From positions 1,178,001 through 1,242,000 of the forward strand of contig NZ_CP154796.1 of the NCBI RefSeq assembly GCF_039566955.1: a DNA stretch of 64,000 nt, in the 5' to 3' direction. The position numbers were made by a program, and so were the translations under genes. The notes beneath the pieces are model-generated. The model saw nothing but the letters and a program-made list of their open reading frames with translations. It had not been told where the DNA came from and did no database searches. The DNA comes from Micromonospora sp. DSM 45708 (GTDB lineage Bacteria > Actinomycetota > Actinomycetes > Mycobacteriales > Micromonosporaceae). This document shows positions 52,769-63,136 of the stretch, one piece after another. Positions within the stretch are counted from its first letter, which is position 1. The number at the start of each line of letters is the position of its first letter.

Positions 52769-54103
52769 CTACTCGCCCTCGTCGCGGTCGTCGGGCTGCT
52801 CGTGCCATCGGGCCCGCCAGGCCGCCTCGTGCGCCTCGTGGCTGGTCCGCTCCTCGAAGACGAGCTTCCGCAGCGCCCGCCGGCCCTCGTCGAAGACGAT
52901 CACCTCGGCCGTCACCATGCCCACCGTGATGACTGTCAACAGCGCCATCGCGATCAGGCCCGGCACCCGCTCCGCGACCGGGACCGTGGCGCCGAGCAGC
53001 AGCACCGCCGCGACCCGGGTCCAGCTCACCGTGCGCAGCGTCCGCGCCTGGAACAGCATGTTGCCGCAGAGGTAGCAGGCCACCCCGCCGAAGAGCAGCG
53101 GCACGGCCGGCCAGTGCGCCGACTCGGACGGGGCGACGTCCGGGTTGGCGATGTCGTGCACGATCATCTCGGCGCCGAGCGCGAACAGGATGATGCCCGC
53201 GATCATCGGCAGGAACAGGTACGCGTACGCGTCCCGGGCCATCGCCACCCGGGGCCCGTCCCGGGCGGCGTGCAGGGCGATCCGGGCGGCCGGCCCGACC
53301 ATGTCGTAGTGCGCCCACCAGAGCGCCGCGGTGAAGAAGATGCCGAGCACCGCCGCCGCCACGGCCGGCCAGGTCGGTGGCTGCCCGAGCAGGTTGCTGC
53401 CCACGCCGACCGAGATGACCGACTCGCCCAGCGCGATGATCAGGATGAGGTCGTACCGCTCGGTCCAGTGTTCGGCCGAGGCGACGCCCCAGCCCCAGGT
53501 GCCGGCCAGCATGCCGGTGCCGTACTGGAGCAGGACGACAGTGACCCACAGCCCGTCGCGGACCACCGACGCCGAGACGAGGTTGTCGACCCTCGGCGGC
53601 ACCAGCGCGGCGACCAGCAGCAGCGCGGTGCTGCCGACCAACTCCGGGGCGAACCGGATCAACTGCCGGCGCTCGTTCGGGCTGTCCCGTACCACGTGCA
53701 GGTAGAGCAGCATGTGCACCATGCGCAGCACGGTGTAGCTGATCGCGGCGACGATCGGCCCGGCCGCGTTGCCGCGTGGCTCGCGGAACGCGTTCGGCAG
53801 CGACAGCGCGAACGTGAACAGCGCCGCCATGCCGACGGTCATGAGCACCGGGACGAAGCCCTCGCCGAGCCGGACCCGGGTGGCGACCACGCTGTGCACC
53901 ACCCACGACCACCACAGCACGGCGAGCACCAGCAGCGCGTGCAGCAGCGCGCCGCCGGTCACCTGGAGCGCGGTGGCCCGGGTGATGATGAAGAACGAGA
54001 AGACGAAGACCAGGTCGAAGAAGATCTCGAACCGGTCCACCCGGGCCCCGGGGGTGACCGGCACCGCCGGCCCGAGGCGCCCCCGCCATCCGTACCCGCC
54101 CAC
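52769..54103 (-). CDS. low temperature requirement protein A (LtrA) family membrane protein
   Basis: This 444-residue protein has about 11 transmembrane helices. The start carries the LtrA signature RVDRFEIFFDLVFVFSFFII with its charged residues in a helix, followed by WWSWVVHSVVATRVRLGEGF. The conserved middle segment is YDLILIIALGESVISVGVG. LtrA was named for a Listeria cold-growth phenotype, but its biochemical role is unknown. The basic, charged C-terminal tail is cytoplasmic. It is transcribed alone, facing the aldo/keto reductase gene in the same direction. Confidence 0.9.
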   Translation of the reverse strand: MGGYGWRGRLGPAVPVTPGARVDRFEIFFDLVFVFSFFIITRATALQVTGGALLHALLVLAVLWWSWVVHSVVATRVRLGEGFVPVLMTVGMAALFTFALSLPNAFREPRGNAAGPIVAAISYTVLRMVHMLLYLHVVRDSPNERRQLIRFAPELVGSTALLLVAALVPPRVDNLVSASVVRDGLWVTVVLLQYGTGMLAGTWGWGVASAEHWTERYDLILIIALGESVISVGVGSNLLGQPPTWPAVAAAVLGIFFTAALWWAHYDMVGPAARIALHAARDGPRVAMARDAYAYLFLPMIAGIILFALGAEMIVHDIANPDVAPSESAHWPAVPLLFGGVACYLCGNMLFQARTLRTVSWTRVAAVLLLGATVPVAERVPGLIAMALLTVITVGMVTAEVIVFDEGRRALRKLVFEERTSHEAHEAAWRARWHEQPDDRDEGE

Positions 54104-54151
54104 CGGCCGAGTGTGTCAGCGTGCGGTCCGCGCCGGGGCGGAAACGACGAA

Positions 54152-54181
54152 GGGGGTACGCGGCTCCAGCCGCGTACCCCC
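54152..54181. terminator. hairpin downstream of sucB
   Basis: GGGGGTACGCGGCT at 54152-54165 pairs exactly with AGCCGCGTACCCCC at 54168-54181 with a 2-nt centre. It lies just after the sucB stop and probably terminates the lpdA-sucB transcript. Confidence 0.75.
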
Positions 54182-54196
54182 TGTGTGCCTGAGGCG

Positions 54197-56056
54197 TCAG
54201 AGGCCCAGTTCGGCCTCGAAGTTGCCGCTCTCCAGCCGCTCCTTGACCGCGGTCAGGAAGCGGGCGGCGTCGGCGCCGTCGATCAGCCGGTGGTCGTACG
54301 ACATGGCCAGGTAGACCATCGACCGGACCGCGATGACCTCGCCCAGCTCCGGGTCGTTGACCACGACCGGACGCTTCACCACGGCGCCCGTGCCGAGCAT
54401 CGCCGACTGCGGCGACGGCACGATCGGGGTGTCGAAGAGCGCGCCCCGGCTGCCGGTGTTGGTCAGCGTGAAGGTCGCCCCGGCCATCTCGTCCGGGGTG
54501 ATCTTGTTGGCCCGGGTGCGCTCGGCCAGGTCGGCGATCCGCTTCGCGATGCCGCCCATGTTGAGGTCGCCGGCGTTGTGGATGACCGGCACGAGCAGCC
54601 CGCGCTCGGTGTCCACGGCGATGCCGAGGTGCTCGGCGGCCGGGTAGGTGATGGTGCCGCCGTCCAGGTCCATGCTGGCCTGGATGATCGGGTAGGTCTG
54701 GAGCGCCTCGATGGCGGCGAGCGCGAAGAACGGCAGGAAGGACAGCTTCACGCCGTGCCGCGCCTGGAACGACTCCTTGGCCCGGGCCCGCAGCTTGGCG
54801 ACCTTGGTGACGTCGACCTCGACGACGGTGGTCAGCTGCGCCGTCTCGTGCAGCGACTGCTGCATCCGCTTGGCGATGGTGGCCCGGATCCGCGGCAGCT
54901 TCTCCGTGGTGCCCCGCTTGGCGCTCGGCTGCGGCTTGGCGGCCGGCTGGGCCGGGGCCTTCGCGGCCGGCTGCTGCTCGGCGGCGGCCGGCTGAGCCTT
55001 GGCGGCCTTCGCCTTCTCGGCCGCCTCCAGCACGTCCTGCTTGCGGATCCGGCCACCCACGCCGGTGCCGTTGACCGAGCCCAGGTCGACGCCGTGCTCG
55101 GCGGCGAGCTTGCGGACCAGCGGCGTCACGTAGCCGGCGGCCTCCTCACCGCCACCCTGGGCCGGGGCGGTCGGGCGCTGCGGCGTGGCGGTCGGCGCGG
55201 CCGGCTGCGCGGCCTGCTCCGCCTTGGCCGGCTCGGCGGCCTGCTCCGCCTCGGCGGACGGCTCGTTGTAGGACATGCCCGGGGTGGGCTCCTCGACCTT
55301 GGGCTCCGGCTTCGCCTCGACCTTGGGCTCCGGCTTCGGCTCGGGCTTCGCCTCCGCCTTGGGCTCGGCCTTCGGCTCCGGCTTCGGCTCGGCCGGCGCG
55401 GCACCGGCCGCTCCGACGATCGCGAGCACGCCACCGACCTCGGCGGTCTCGTCCTCGGCGACCTTGATCTCCAGCACGGTGCCGGCGACCGGCGACGGGA
55501 TCTCGGTGTCCACCTTGTCGGTGGAGACCTCCAGCAGCGGCTCGTCCACCTCGACGGTCTCGCCGACCTGCTTGAGCCAGCGCGTCACCGTACCCTCGGT
55601 GACGCTCTCGCCCAGGGCCGGCATGGTCACCGGGGTGCCCTCGCCCGACGACGCGGCGGGCTGGGCCGGCTCCTCGACGGCCGGCTGCTCGGCCTCGGCC
55701 CCGGGCTCCGCGGCGGCCTGCGCGGCCTGCTCCGGCTCGGGGCCGGCGCCCTCGGCGGCGGCGGTCGGCTCGGTGGCCGGCTCGACCTCCTCCTTCGGGG
55801 CGCTGCCGGTGTCCTCGCCCTCGCCGGCGATGACCGCCAGCTCGCTGCCGACCTCGGCGGTCTCGTCCTCGCCGACGACGATCCGGCTCAGCACGCCCGC
55901 CGCGGGGGACGGGATCTCGGTGTCGACCTTGTCGGTCGACACCTCGAGCAGGGGCTCGTCGACCTCGACGGTGTCACCCTCCTGCTTGAGCCAGCGCGTG
56001 ACGGTGCCCTCGGTGACGCTCTCGCCGAGCCGGGGCATGGTGACCGATACCGGCAT
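54197..56056 (-). CDS. sucB: 2-oxoglutarate dehydrogenase E2, dihydrolipoamide succinyltransferase (two lipoyl domains)
   Basis: This 619-residue E2 has two lipoyl domains (about residues 2-76 and 140-215), each with the lipoylated Lys in [12 protein letters not shown]. Long Ala/Pro/Glu-rich linkers follow. Next come a peripheral subunit-binding domain ([20 protein letters not shown]) and a catalytic acyltransferase domain ending in the signature [16 protein letters not shown]. It transfers the acyl group from lipoate to CoA; actinobacterial E2 of this type is shared by 2-oxoglutarate and often pyruvate dehydrogenase. It lies 66 bp downstream of lpdA and depends on lipoate from LipA and LipB. 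Confidence 0.95.
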   Translation of the reverse strand: MPVSVTMPRLGESVTEGTVTRWLKQEGDTVEVDEPLLEVSTDKVDTEIPSPAAGVLSRIVVGEDETAEVGSELAVIAGEGEDTGSAPKEEVEPATEPTAAAEGAGPEPEQAAQAAAEPGAEAEQPAVEEPAQPAASSGEGTPVTMPALGESVTEGTVTRWLKQVGETVEVDEPLLEVSTDKVDTEIPSPVAGTVLEIKVAEDETAEVGGVLAIVGAAGAAPAEPKPEPKAEPKAEAKPEPKPEPKVEAKPEPKVEEPTPGMSYNEPSAEAEQAAEPAKAEQAAQPAAPTATPQRPTAPAQGGGEEAAGYVTPLVRKLAAEHGVDLGSVNGTGVGGRIRKQDVLEAAEKAKAAKAQPAAAEQQPAAKAPAQPAAKPQPSAKRGTTEKLPRIRATIAKRMQQSLHETAQLTTVVEVDVTKVAKLRARAKESFQARHGVKLSFLPFFALAAIEALQTYPIIQASMDLDGGTITYPAAEHLGIAVDTERGLLVPVIHNAGDLNMGGIAKRIADLAERTRANKITPDEMAGATFTLTNTGSRGALFDTPIVPSPQSAMLGTGAVVKRPVVVNDPELGEVIAVRSMVYLAMSYDHRLIDGADAARFLTAVKERLESGNFEAELGL

Positions 56057-56122
56057 GTTCTCCAGACTCCTTCATTCCCCTGGTGGGATCATCGCCCGTC
56101 GCCGGACGCCGCGGTTGTCGTG

Positions 56123-57514
56123 TCAGGCGTGCGCGTGCAGCGGCTTGCCGGCCAGGGCCAGGTGCGCCTCGCCCAGGGCCTCGTTCTGGGTCGGGTGGGC
56201 GTGCACCAGCTGCGCCACCTCGGCCGGGTAGGCCTCCCAGTTGTAGATGAGCTGCGCCTCGCCGATCAGCTCACCGACCCGGGCGCCGACCATGTGCACG
56301 CCGACCACCGGGCCGTCGTCCACCCGGACCAGCTTCACGTGGCCGGCGGTCTTGAGGATCTGGCTCTTGCCGTTGCCGCCCAGGTTGTAGTTGTAGGTCT
56401 TGACCTTGTCGGCGCCGTACTGCTCCTTGGCCTTCGCCTCGGTCAGGCCGACCGAGGCCAGCTCCGGGTCGCAGTAGGTGACGCGCGGGATGCCGGCCTC
56501 GTCGATCACGGCGGGGGTCTTCCCGGCAATCTCCTCGGCGACGAAGATGCCCTGCTGGAAACCGCGGTGCGCGAGCTGGAGGCCGGGCACGATGTCGCCG
56601 ACCGCGTAGACGTTCGGCACGCTGGTGCGCAGCCGCTCGTCGGTCAGCACGTAGCCGCGGTCCATCTTGACGCCCTGCTCCTCGTAGCCGAGGCCGGCGG
56701 TGGTCGGGCCGCGACCGACGGCGACCAGCAGCAGCTCGGCCTCGACGGTGTCGCCGCCCTGGATGGTCAGCTTGACGCCGTTGTCGGTCTTCTCGACCTT
56801 CTCGAACGGCTTGCCGACCTTGAAGTTGATCTTCCGCTTGCGGAACGCGCGCTCCAGCGCCTTCGACGACTCCTCGTCCTCGGCCGCGACCAGGCGGGGC
56901 AGCGCCTCGACGATGGTCACGTCCACCCCGAAGGACTTCCACACGCTGGCGAACTCGACGCCGATCACGCCGCCGCCGAGCACGATCGCCGACGACGGGA
57001 CGCGGTCCAGGGTGAGCGCGTGGTCGCTGGTGATGATCCGCTCGCCGTCGACCTCCAGGCCGGGCAGGCTCTTCGCGTACGAGCCGGAGGCCAGGATCAC
57101 GTTGCGGCCGGTGTAGCGCTTGCCGTCCACCTCGACCACGTTCTTGCCGACCAGCTTGCCGGCGCCGGCCACGAAGGTGATCTTCTTGGCGCTGCCCACC
57201 AGGCCCTGGAGGCCCTTGTAGAGGCGGGAGACCACGCCGTCCTTGTACGAGTTGACCCCCGCCATGTCGATGCCGACCAGCTCGGCCTTCACGCCGAACT
57301 GCTCCGACTCGCGGGTCTGGTCGGCGATCTCGGCGGCGTGCAGCAGCGCCTTGGTGGGGATGCACCCGTTGTGCAGGCAGGTGCCGCCGAGCTTGCCCTT
57401 CTCGATGAGCGCGACGGAGAGATCCAGCTGGGCGGCACGCAGCGCCGCCGCGTAGCCGCCGCTACCACCTCCGAGGATGACGATGTCGAAGGTCGTGTCG
57501 TTCGGCTCGCTCAC
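56123..57514 (-). CDS. lpdA: dihydrolipoyl dehydrogenase (E3)
   Basis: This 463-residue FAD enzyme reoxidises dihydrolipoamide. The FAD-binding motif is VILGGGSGGYAAALRAAQ, the redox-active disulphide is GGTCLHNGCIPTKALLH, and the NAD-binding motif is VLGGGVIGVEFASVW. The C-terminal dimer interface has the catalytic His-Glu pair in VHAHPTQNEALGEA. GTG 57514 has GGGAG upstream at good spacing, and the longer upstream frame is not conserved-looking. It is the first gene of a unit with sucB. Confidence 0.96.
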   Translation of the reverse strand: MSEPNDTTFDIVILGGGSGGYAAALRAAQLDLSVALIEKGKLGGTCLHNGCIPTKALLHAAEIADQTRESEQFGVKAELVGIDMAGVNSYKDGVVSRLYKGLQGLVGSAKKITFVAGAGKLVGKNVVEVDGKRYTGRNVILASGSYAKSLPGLEVDGERIITSDHALTLDRVPSSAIVLGGGVIGVEFASVWKSFGVDVTIVEALPRLVAAEDEESSKALERAFRKRKINFKVGKPFEKVEKTDNGVKLTIQGGDTVEAELLLVAVGRGPTTAGLGYEEQGVKMDRGYVLTDERLRTSVPNVYAVGDIVPGLQLAHRGFQQGIFVAEEIAGKTPAVIDEAGIPRVTYCDPELASVGLTEAKAKEQYGADKVKTYNYNLGGNGKSQILKTAGHVKLVRVDDGPVVGVHMVGARVGELIGEAQLIYNWEAYPAEVAQLVHAHPTQNEALGEAHLALAGKPLHAHA

Positions 57515-57691
57515 ATCCAACTCCCAGGTCGCGTCACTGCATCGGGGGTTACGGCGGAGTAACAGGCACACCCCACCTCGGTCATCTTGTCACCACCGGC
57601 GGCCGGGCGCGTACCGAGGTGCCCAACGACACGTCGGCGACACGTACCCTTGGCATCGTCTTCGATGACGTCCGGGGGAGGAGTGGGTCCG

Positions 57692-58021
57692 GTGGCGCTG
57701 TTCCGACGACGCAAGCGGGTGGCCGCGGTGAGCCGTGACCGCGCCGCCGATCGCGCCGATCTGGACCATCTCGAGAACTTCGTCCGCACCCGGCGGGGCG
57801 TCGAGGCGTTCCTGGAACCGCGGACGACGGTCACCGAGACCACCGTCATGCTGATCGCCGACGACGGCGAGTGGACCCGGCGGCGGGTCGGCAGCCCGGA
57901 GGACGCCCGGCGCTGGGCGCACCGGACCGCCATCCCGATCTACGACGTCCGCCTGATGGGCTACCCCCAGCGGATGCGCGACTACAACGAGCGCCGCAAA
58001 CGCCGCCCCGAGCTGTTCTGA
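57692..58021 (+). CDS. conserved actinobacterial hypothetical protein
   Basis: This 109-residue soluble basic protein begins VALFRRRKRVAAVSRDRAAD. It contains LDHLENFVRTRRGVEAFLEP, then TTVMLIADDGEWTRRRVGS and ends in YDVRLMGYPQRMRDYNERRK. The block around GYPQRMRDY is well conserved in actinomycetes, where the gene sits near lpd and pepA, but its function is unknown. The GTG start at 57692 has GGGGGAGGAG upstream. It is divergent from lpdA. Confidence 0.8.
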   Translation: MALFRRRKRVAAVSRDRAADRADLDHLENFVRTRRGVEAFLEPRTTVTETTVMLIADDGEWTRRRVGSPEDARRWAHRTAIPIYDVRLMGYPQRMRDYNERRKRRPELF

Positions 58022-58052
58022 CCCCTCCCCCTCCCGGAAACCAGGGGCCGCT

Positions 58053-58102
58053 TTCACGGAAAGAGTGGCCGTCGCACGTGCGACGGCCACTCTTTCCGTG
58101 AA
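58053..58102. repeat. perfect 50-bp palindrome, probable bidirectional terminator
   Basis: A 25-nt arm starting TTCACGGAAAGAGTGGCC (58053-58077) is followed directly by its exact reverse complement (58078-58102), with the centre in GCACGTGC. There is no loop and no mismatch. It lies between convergent genes ending at 58021 and 58142. It may be a dispersed palindromic element that also serves as a terminator. Confidence 0.75.
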
Positions 58103-58141
58103 TCTGCGCCCTCGAACCCGGGTGGGGTGGGTGGGGGTGGG

Positions 58142-59710
58142 TCAGCCGTTGGCGGCCACGTCGTCGATCAGGTGGAGCAGGGTGCGGACCGGTACGCCGG
58201 TGCCGCCCTTGGTCCAGTAGCCGGTGGCCTCGCCCGAGTGGTAGCCGGGGCCGGCGATGTCGATGTGCGCCCACGCCACGTCGTCGGTGACGAACTCACG
58301 CAGGAAGACCCCGCCCTGGAGCATGTGACCGGCCCGGTCCATGCCGGCGTTCACCTGGGAGATGTCCGCGACGTCGGACTCCATGCCCTTGCGCACGTCG
58401 TCCGGCAGCGGCATCGGCCAGGCCGGCTCGCCGGTCGCGTCGCCGGCCACCCGGACCCGCTCGCACAGCTCCGGGCTGCCCATCACGCCGGCGATCCGCT
58501 TGCCCAGCGCGATCACCTGACCGCCGGTCAGCGTCGAGGTCTCGAACAGGTAGTCGGCACCGTCGGAGCAGGCCCGGGCCATCGCGTCGGCCAGGATCAT
58601 CCGGCCCTCGGCGTCGGTGTTGAGCACCTCCACCTTCTTGCCGTTGAACATGCTGATCACGTCGCCCGGCCGGTAGCTGGTGCCCGACGGCATGTTCTCC
58701 GCCATCGGCAGGTAGCCGGTGACCGTCACGTCCGGCTTGAGCGCCGCCACCGCCAGCATGGCCGCGCCGACCGCCGCCGCGCCGGCCATGTCCGACTTCA
58801 TCTCCCACATGCCCTGCGCCGGCTTGATCGAGATGCCGCCGGTGTCGAACGTGATGCCCTTGCCGACCAACGCGACCCGCTTGCCGTTGCCGCCACCGGC
58901 CGGCGTCCAGGTGAGCTTCACCAGCCGCGGCGGCGCCTCGGAGCCCTGGCCGACGGCGATGATGCCGCCGTAGCCGCCGGCCGCCAGCGCCGCCTCGTCG
59001 AGCACCTCGACCTCCAGCCCGGCCTCCCGGGCGGCGGTGGCCACGGCGTCGGCGAACGCCGGCGGACGCAGCTCGTTCGGGGCGGTGTTGACCCAGTCCC
59101 GGCTGGTGCGCACCGCGCCGGCCACGGCCTGCGCGCGCTCGACCTCGGCGCGGGCGGTCGCGTCGGCCGCGTCCGGCACCGCGATCAGCAGCTCGGCCAC
59201 CGGCTCGCGCCGGGCCGGCTGCGGCTTCGTCTTGTAGCCGGCGAACCGGTAGCCGCCGAGCAGCGCGCCCTCGGCGACCGCGCGCAACGCGGCCGGCGCG
59301 TCGGCGTCGTCCGGCAGCGGCAGGGCGAGGGCGACGCGGGGAGCGCCGGCCAGTGCCCGGACCGCCGCGCCGGCGGCCCGGCGCAGGGACTCGGGGGCGG
59401 GAGCGGCGCCGGCGGGCTCCGGGCCCAGCCCGACGGCGGCGACCACCGGGGCGGTCACCGTGCCGAGCGTGGCCAGCTTGATCACCTCGCCGGGGCCACC
59501 GGTCGCGCCGAGCAGAGCCAGCGTCTCGGTCAGCTTTCCGTCGAACGCGGCGGCGATGCTCTCCGCGCCGCTGGCCAGCAGCAGGGCGCCGGCGGGTGCG
59601 CCGTCGCCCGGTTCGGTGGTCTGGCTGTGCACGCCGATCACGATCGCGTCGACGGGAAGTTCGGCGGGGTCGGTGTCGACCAGGCTGAGGGTGGTGCGGG
59701 GCGATGTCAC
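58142..59710 (-). CDS. pepA: leucyl aminopeptidase (M17)
   Basis: This 522-residue cytosolic two-metal aminopeptidase has a variable N-terminal domain and a C-terminal catalytic domain. The metal and catalytic residues lie in [17 protein letters not shown] (Lys and Asp), [11 protein letters not shown] (Asp) and [15 protein letters not shown] (Asp/Glu/Arg), all as in the M17 family. It releases N-terminal residues, notably Leu, during peptide turnover and can process Cys-Gly. It is transcribed alone, divergent from gcvT. Confidence 0.94.
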   Translation of the reverse strand: MTSPRTTLSLVDTDPAELPVDAIVIGVHSQTTEPGDGAPAGALLLASGAESIAAAFDGKLTETLALLGATGGPGEVIKLATLGTVTAPVVAAVGLGPEPAGAAPAPESLRRAAGAAVRALAGAPRVALALPLPDDADAPAALRAVAEGALLGGYRFAGYKTKPQPARREPVAELLIAVPDAADATARAEVERAQAVAGAVRTSRDWVNTAPNELRPPAFADAVATAAREAGLEVEVLDEAALAAGGYGGIIAVGQGSEAPPRLVKLTWTPAGGGNGKRVALVGKGITFDTGGISIKPAQGMWEMKSDMAGAAAVGAAMLAVAALKPDVTVTGYLPMAENMPSGTSYRPGDVISMFNGKKVEVLNTDAEGRMILADAMARACSDGADYLFETSTLTGGQVIALGKRIAGVMGSPELCERVRVAGDATGEPAWPMPLPDDVRKGMESDVADISQVNAGMDRAGHMLQGGVFLREFVTDDVAWAHIDIAGPGYHSGEATGYWTKGGTGVPVRTLLHLIDDVAANG

Positions 59711-59875
59711 GAAAGCTACTCCGGGCGGGCCGGGCCGGCCGCGTCGTCGCGTGCCGGCGATGAAGGTCTCTCCGGCGGCAACCTACCCGCCGGAACCGTG
59801 GCTGTCCCGCCGATGCGCACCGACGGGATCCCGCCGATGCTAACCAGCGTCGTCCCGGCCGGTAAGTTGCCACCC

Positions 59876-61000
59876 ATGACCGAGGTGACCTCCGACGCCG
59901 CCGAGACCCGGCTGCGCCGTTCCCCGCTGCACGAGCGACACACCGCGCTCGGCGCGAAGTTCGCTCCCTTCGGCGGCTGGCAGATGCCGCTCGAGTACGC
60001 CGGCGGCGGCGTGCTCAAGGAGCACACCGCCGTGCGGACCGGAGTGGGCGTCTTCGACGTCTCGCACCTGGGCAAGGTCCGGGTCGCCGGGCCCGGCGCG
60101 GCCGACTTCGTCAACGCCTGCCTCAGCAACGACCTCGGCCGGATCGCGCCCGGCCAGGCGCAGTACACGCTCTGCTGCGACGACGCCACCGGCGGCGTGG
60201 TGGACGACATCATCGCCTACCTGCACGCCGACGACCACGTCTTCCTGGTGCCCAACGCGGCGAACACCGCCGAGGTGGCCCGCCGGCTGCGCGCCGCCGC
60301 GCCGGCCGGCGTGAGCGTCACCGACGAGCACGAGGCGTACGCGGTGCTCGCGGTCCAGGGGCCGGGCTCGGCGGCGCTGCTCGACGCCCTCGGGCTGCCC
60401 ACCGCCCACGACTACATGAGCTTCTCCACCGCCACCCTGGCCGGCGTCGAGCTGACCGTCTGCCGCACCGGCTACACCGGCGAGCTGGGCTACGAGCTGG
60501 TGGTGCCCGCCGAGCACGCGGTCGCCGTCTGGGACGCGCTGTTCGCCGCGCGTGACGACGTGCGGGCGTGCGGGCTGGCCGCCCGGGACACGCTGCGCAC
60601 CGAGATGGGGTACCCGCTGCACGGGCAGGACCTGTCCCCGGAGATCACCCCGGTGCAGGGCCGCTCCGGTTGGGCGGTGGGCTGGGACAAGCCGGCCTTC
60701 TGGGGCCGGGACGTGCTGCGCGCCGAGAAGGCCGCCGGAGCGGCCCGTACGCTGCGCGGGCTCACCGCCGTCGACCGGGCCATCCCGCGCCCCGGCATGG
60801 CCGTCTTCGCCGGGGACCGCCAGGTCGGCACCGTCACCAGCGGCACGTTCAGCCCGACGCTCAAGCACGGCGTCGCGCTCGCGCTCGTCGACACCGACCC
60901 GAAGCTGCCCGACGGCGAGGAGCTGACGGTGGACATCCGTGGCCGGCGGGCCCGGATGCGCCTGACCAGGCCGCCGTTCGTCCAGCCCTCGGTGCGCTGA
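59876..61000 (+). CDS. gcvT: aminomethyltransferase, glycine cleavage T protein
   Basis: This 374-residue folate-binding protein of the glycine cleavage system releases ammonia from the aminomethyl-lipoyl H protein and forms methylenetetrahydrofolate. It begins [20 protein letters not shown] and contains [31 protein letters not shown] (with the catalytic Asp region), [15 protein letters not shown] and [17 protein letters not shown]. The other glycine cleavage genes are not in the window. I looked for a glycine riboswitch upstream and did not find one. It converges with the DUF2314-like gene. Confidence 0.95.
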   Translation: MTEVTSDAAETRLRRSPLHERHTALGAKFAPFGGWQMPLEYAGGGVLKEHTAVRTGVGVFDVSHLGKVRVAGPGAADFVNACLSNDLGRIAPGQAQYTLCCDDATGGVVDDIIAYLHADDHVFLVPNAANTAEVARRLRAAAPAGVSVTDEHEAYAVLAVQGPGSAALLDALGLPTAHDYMSFSTATLAGVELTVCRTGYTGELGYELVVPAEHAVAVWDALFAARDDVRACGLAARDTLRTEMGYPLHGQDLSPEITPVQGRSGWAVGWDKPAFWGRDVLRAEKAAGAARTLRGLTAVDRAIPRPGMAVFAGDRQVGTVTSGTFSPTLKHGVALALVDTDPKLPDGEELTVDIRGRRARMRLTRPPFVQPSVR

Positions 61001-61010
61001 CCGACCCGGG

Positions 61011-62300
61011 TCAGCCCTCGCCGCGCTCGCCGGCGTCGAGGACGGCCTGGGTCCAGCCGCCCTCCAGCACACCGGTGCCGTCGAGCACGGCCCAGTCCAC
61101 CACGTCCGACGCCTCGACCACGACCGGCGAGCCGATCCGCACGCCCGGGTCGGTGGTGGCGTCGGTGGCGCTCGCGCCGACGATCCGTTCCGGGGCGTCC
61201 CACGAGGTCACCCCGGCCCAGACGTACTCCGGGCCGTCGTCGCCGGGCAGGCCGTACTTGACCACGAGCTGGCTCTCCGCCGGCAGCCCGCCGGCCAGGA
61301 ACCGGGCCCGGATGTCGCCGAGCGCCGCCCGGGCGGTCGCCACGGCCCGGCTCATCGCGTCGTCCGTGCGGGTGTAGCGGACGTCGGGCTGGATGCCGTT
61401 GAACAGCGTCGCGCAGGCGGCGGCGAAGTAGCGGCCCGGCGGCCCGGGGTGCCCCGGCGGCGGGTTCAGGCTGAGGAACGAGTCGGCGTCCGGGTCGGTG
61501 GCCGGGTCCAGCTCCAGCCGCAGCAGCACCGGCGCGGTCGCGCCGTGCTGCTCCGGATTGCCGTACGCGACCGCGATGTCGTGCCCGGTCACCGTGGCCA
61601 GCACCGGGAGCTGCACGAACGCCGGCACCTCCTCGCCGGCCAGCCCGTCCGTCCAGTCCCGCAGCAGTCGCCGGGCCGCACCGGTCATCACCGCGCCCCA
61701 GGCCCGGGTGAGATGGTCCGGCACGCCCTGGGCCTGCAACTCCAGCAACCCGAACCGGCGCAGCCCCTTGGTGGTGAACCAGAGCCCGTCGGCGTCCGAC
61801 GAGTAGGGCACCAGCACCCAGTCGACCAGCCGGACCCGGCCGTGCTCGTCCGGGAGTGAGCGCAGCGCCGTCGCCGGGTCGAGGAACTGGAGCCCGAACA
61901 CGTCGACCACGTCCCCGCCGACCGTCTCGGCGATGGCCGCGGCCACCGCCCGGGCCGCCCACTCGTGCGCCGGCGGCCAGCCGGGGCGGTACTCCGCCTG
62001 CACCACCACCAGGTGGGTGGCGGCGGCCAGCCGGGCGAGTTGCTCGTCGGTGGCGCCGAACGCGGCCAGCAGGTCCGGCGGAAGCTCGGGGAACTCGCTG
62101 ATCGAACGCGTGTCCACGCTCATCAGCGGGCTGTCGAGCATCTGCTTGGCCAGCCCGTGCACCGGCCCGGCCAGCCGGCCGGTCAGCCCCTCCACCGCGG
62201 TCTTCGGGCTCACCCGGGGCAGCCCGTCGATCGGCACCAGGTAGGTCGCGTCGAGCGACTCCGGCACCGGTACGGGCAGGAAGTCGTCCGTGATGAGCAT
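61011..62300 (-). CDS. DUF2314-like hypothetical protein
   Basis: This 429-residue soluble protein starts at ATG 62300 (MLITDDFLPVPVPESLDATY). The long N-terminal part contains THLVVVQAEYRPGWPPAHEW and VDVFGLQFLDPATAL. The C-terminal ~90 residues have the DUF2314 pattern (YVWAGVTSWDAPERIVGAS, then VRIGSPVVVEASDVVDWAVL and GGWTQAVLD). DUF2314 proteins such as YegJ are of unknown function. It lies 10 bp from the end of gcvT in convergent orientation and 62 bp upstream of cobS. Confidence 0.75.
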   Translation of the reverse strand: MLITDDFLPVPVPESLDATYLVPIDGLPRVSPKTAVEGLTGRLAGPVHGLAKQMLDSPLMSVDTRSISEFPELPPDLLAAFGATDEQLARLAAATHLVVVQAEYRPGWPPAHEWAARAVAAAIAETVGGDVVDVFGLQFLDPATALRSLPDEHGRVRLVDWVLVPYSSDADGLWFTTKGLRRFGLLELQAQGVPDHLTRAWGAVMTGAARRLLRDWTDGLAGEEVPAFVQLPVLATVTGHDIAVAYGNPEQHGATAPVLLRLELDPATDPDADSFLSLNPPPGHPGPPGRYFAAACATLFNGIQPDVRYTRTDDAMSRAVATARAALGDIRARFLAGGLPAESQLVVKYGLPGDDGPEYVWAGVTSWDAPERIVGASATDATTDPGVRIGSPVVVEASDVVDWAVLDGTGVLEGGWTQAVLDAGERGEG

Positions 62301-62362
62301 GCCGTCTCCCTCGACCACGCCGGTGCACTCACCCGAACGCTACCCGGCCGAGCGGGTGGCGA

Positions 62363-63136
62363 TCAGCCGGTCAGCACCAGTCCCAGGTAGGACAGCGTGG
62401 TGACGACCTCCACCAGGGCTCCGAGGACGTCGCCGGTGATGCCGCCGAAGCGGCGTACCAGGTGCCGGAGCAGCCCGGCCGCGACGGCGAGCGCGCCGAG
62501 CACGGCGAGCGGACCCTGCCACGGGCGGCCCGGCACCGCGGGCGCGGCCAGCAGCGCGACGGCGAGCGCGCCGAGCGTCAGGACGCCCCACCCCACCGTG
62601 CCGGCGACCAGCGCGCCCAGCCCGTCCGGCCGGGCCGCCGGCACGCCGCGCCGGCAGGCCACGCCCACCGCCAGCCGCCCGGTCGCGGTGGCCGCGACCA
62701 CCGACGCGAGCGTCGCCGGGGCGTCCCGCCCGGCCAGCTCCGCCAGCACCGCGGTCTGGAGCAGGAGGACGAGCACCAGCGCGACCACCCCGAACGGGCC
62801 GACGTCCGGCTGCTTCATGATCGCCAGCGCGGCCGGTCCGCGCCGGTACGAGCCGAGCGCGTCCACGGTGTCGGCCAGCCCGTCCAGGTGCAGGCCCCGG
62901 GTGAGCAGCGCGCCCAACCCGACCGTCACCCCGGCGGCGACCAGCGGCGGGGCGAGCGCCGCGGCCAGCAGCAGCGCTCCGCCGAGCACCGCGCCGAGCA
63001 GCGCGCCGACCGCCGGGGCCAGCGCCATCGCGGTGCCGGCGGTGGCCCGGTCGACCCGGCCGGCGCGTACCGGCGCGGTGGTGAACGTGGTCAGCGCCAG
63101 CCGGACGCCGTCGGCGAGCCGGCGCTCAGTCGGCAC
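62363..63136 (-). CDS. cobS: adenosylcobinamide-GDP ribazoletransferase
   Basis: This 257-residue integral membrane protein joins adenosylcobinamide-GDP to alpha-ribazole in the last step of cobalamin assembly. The N-terminal VRLALTTFTTAPV and the signature segment TRGLHLDGLADTVDALGS (with the Asp residues of the active site) are present, and several hydrophobic helices follow. Its start overlaps the cobT stop by 11 bp, so cobT and cobS are translationally coupled. cobT makes the alpha-ribazole phosphate precursor that feeds this step. Confidence 0.93.
   Translation of the reverse strand: MPTERRLADGVRLALTTFTTAPVRAGRVDRATAGTAMALAPAVGALLGAVLGGALLLAAALAPPLVAAGVTVGLGALLTRGLHLDGLADTVDALGSYRRGPAALAIMKQPDVGPFGVVALVLVLLLQTAVLAELAGRDAPATLASVVAATATGRLAVGVACRRGVPAARPDGLGALVAGTVGWGVLTLGALAVALLAAPAVPGRPWQGPLAVLGALAVAAGLLRHLVRRFGGITGDVLGALVEVVTTLSYLGLVLTG

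Noticed and set aside
52505..57562. A 1685-residue open frame on the plus strand antisense to sucB, lpdA and neighbours
   Set aside because: Its composition mirrors the third-position bias of the minus-strand genes, it has no recognisable domains, and it covers genes with clear motifs. It is a GC-rich shadow frame.
59711..59875. Glycine riboswitch upstream of gcvT
   Set aside because: The expected conserved aptamer blocks are not present. The region only holds a short direct repeat (TCCCGCCGATGC twice) and a GC-rich hairpin.
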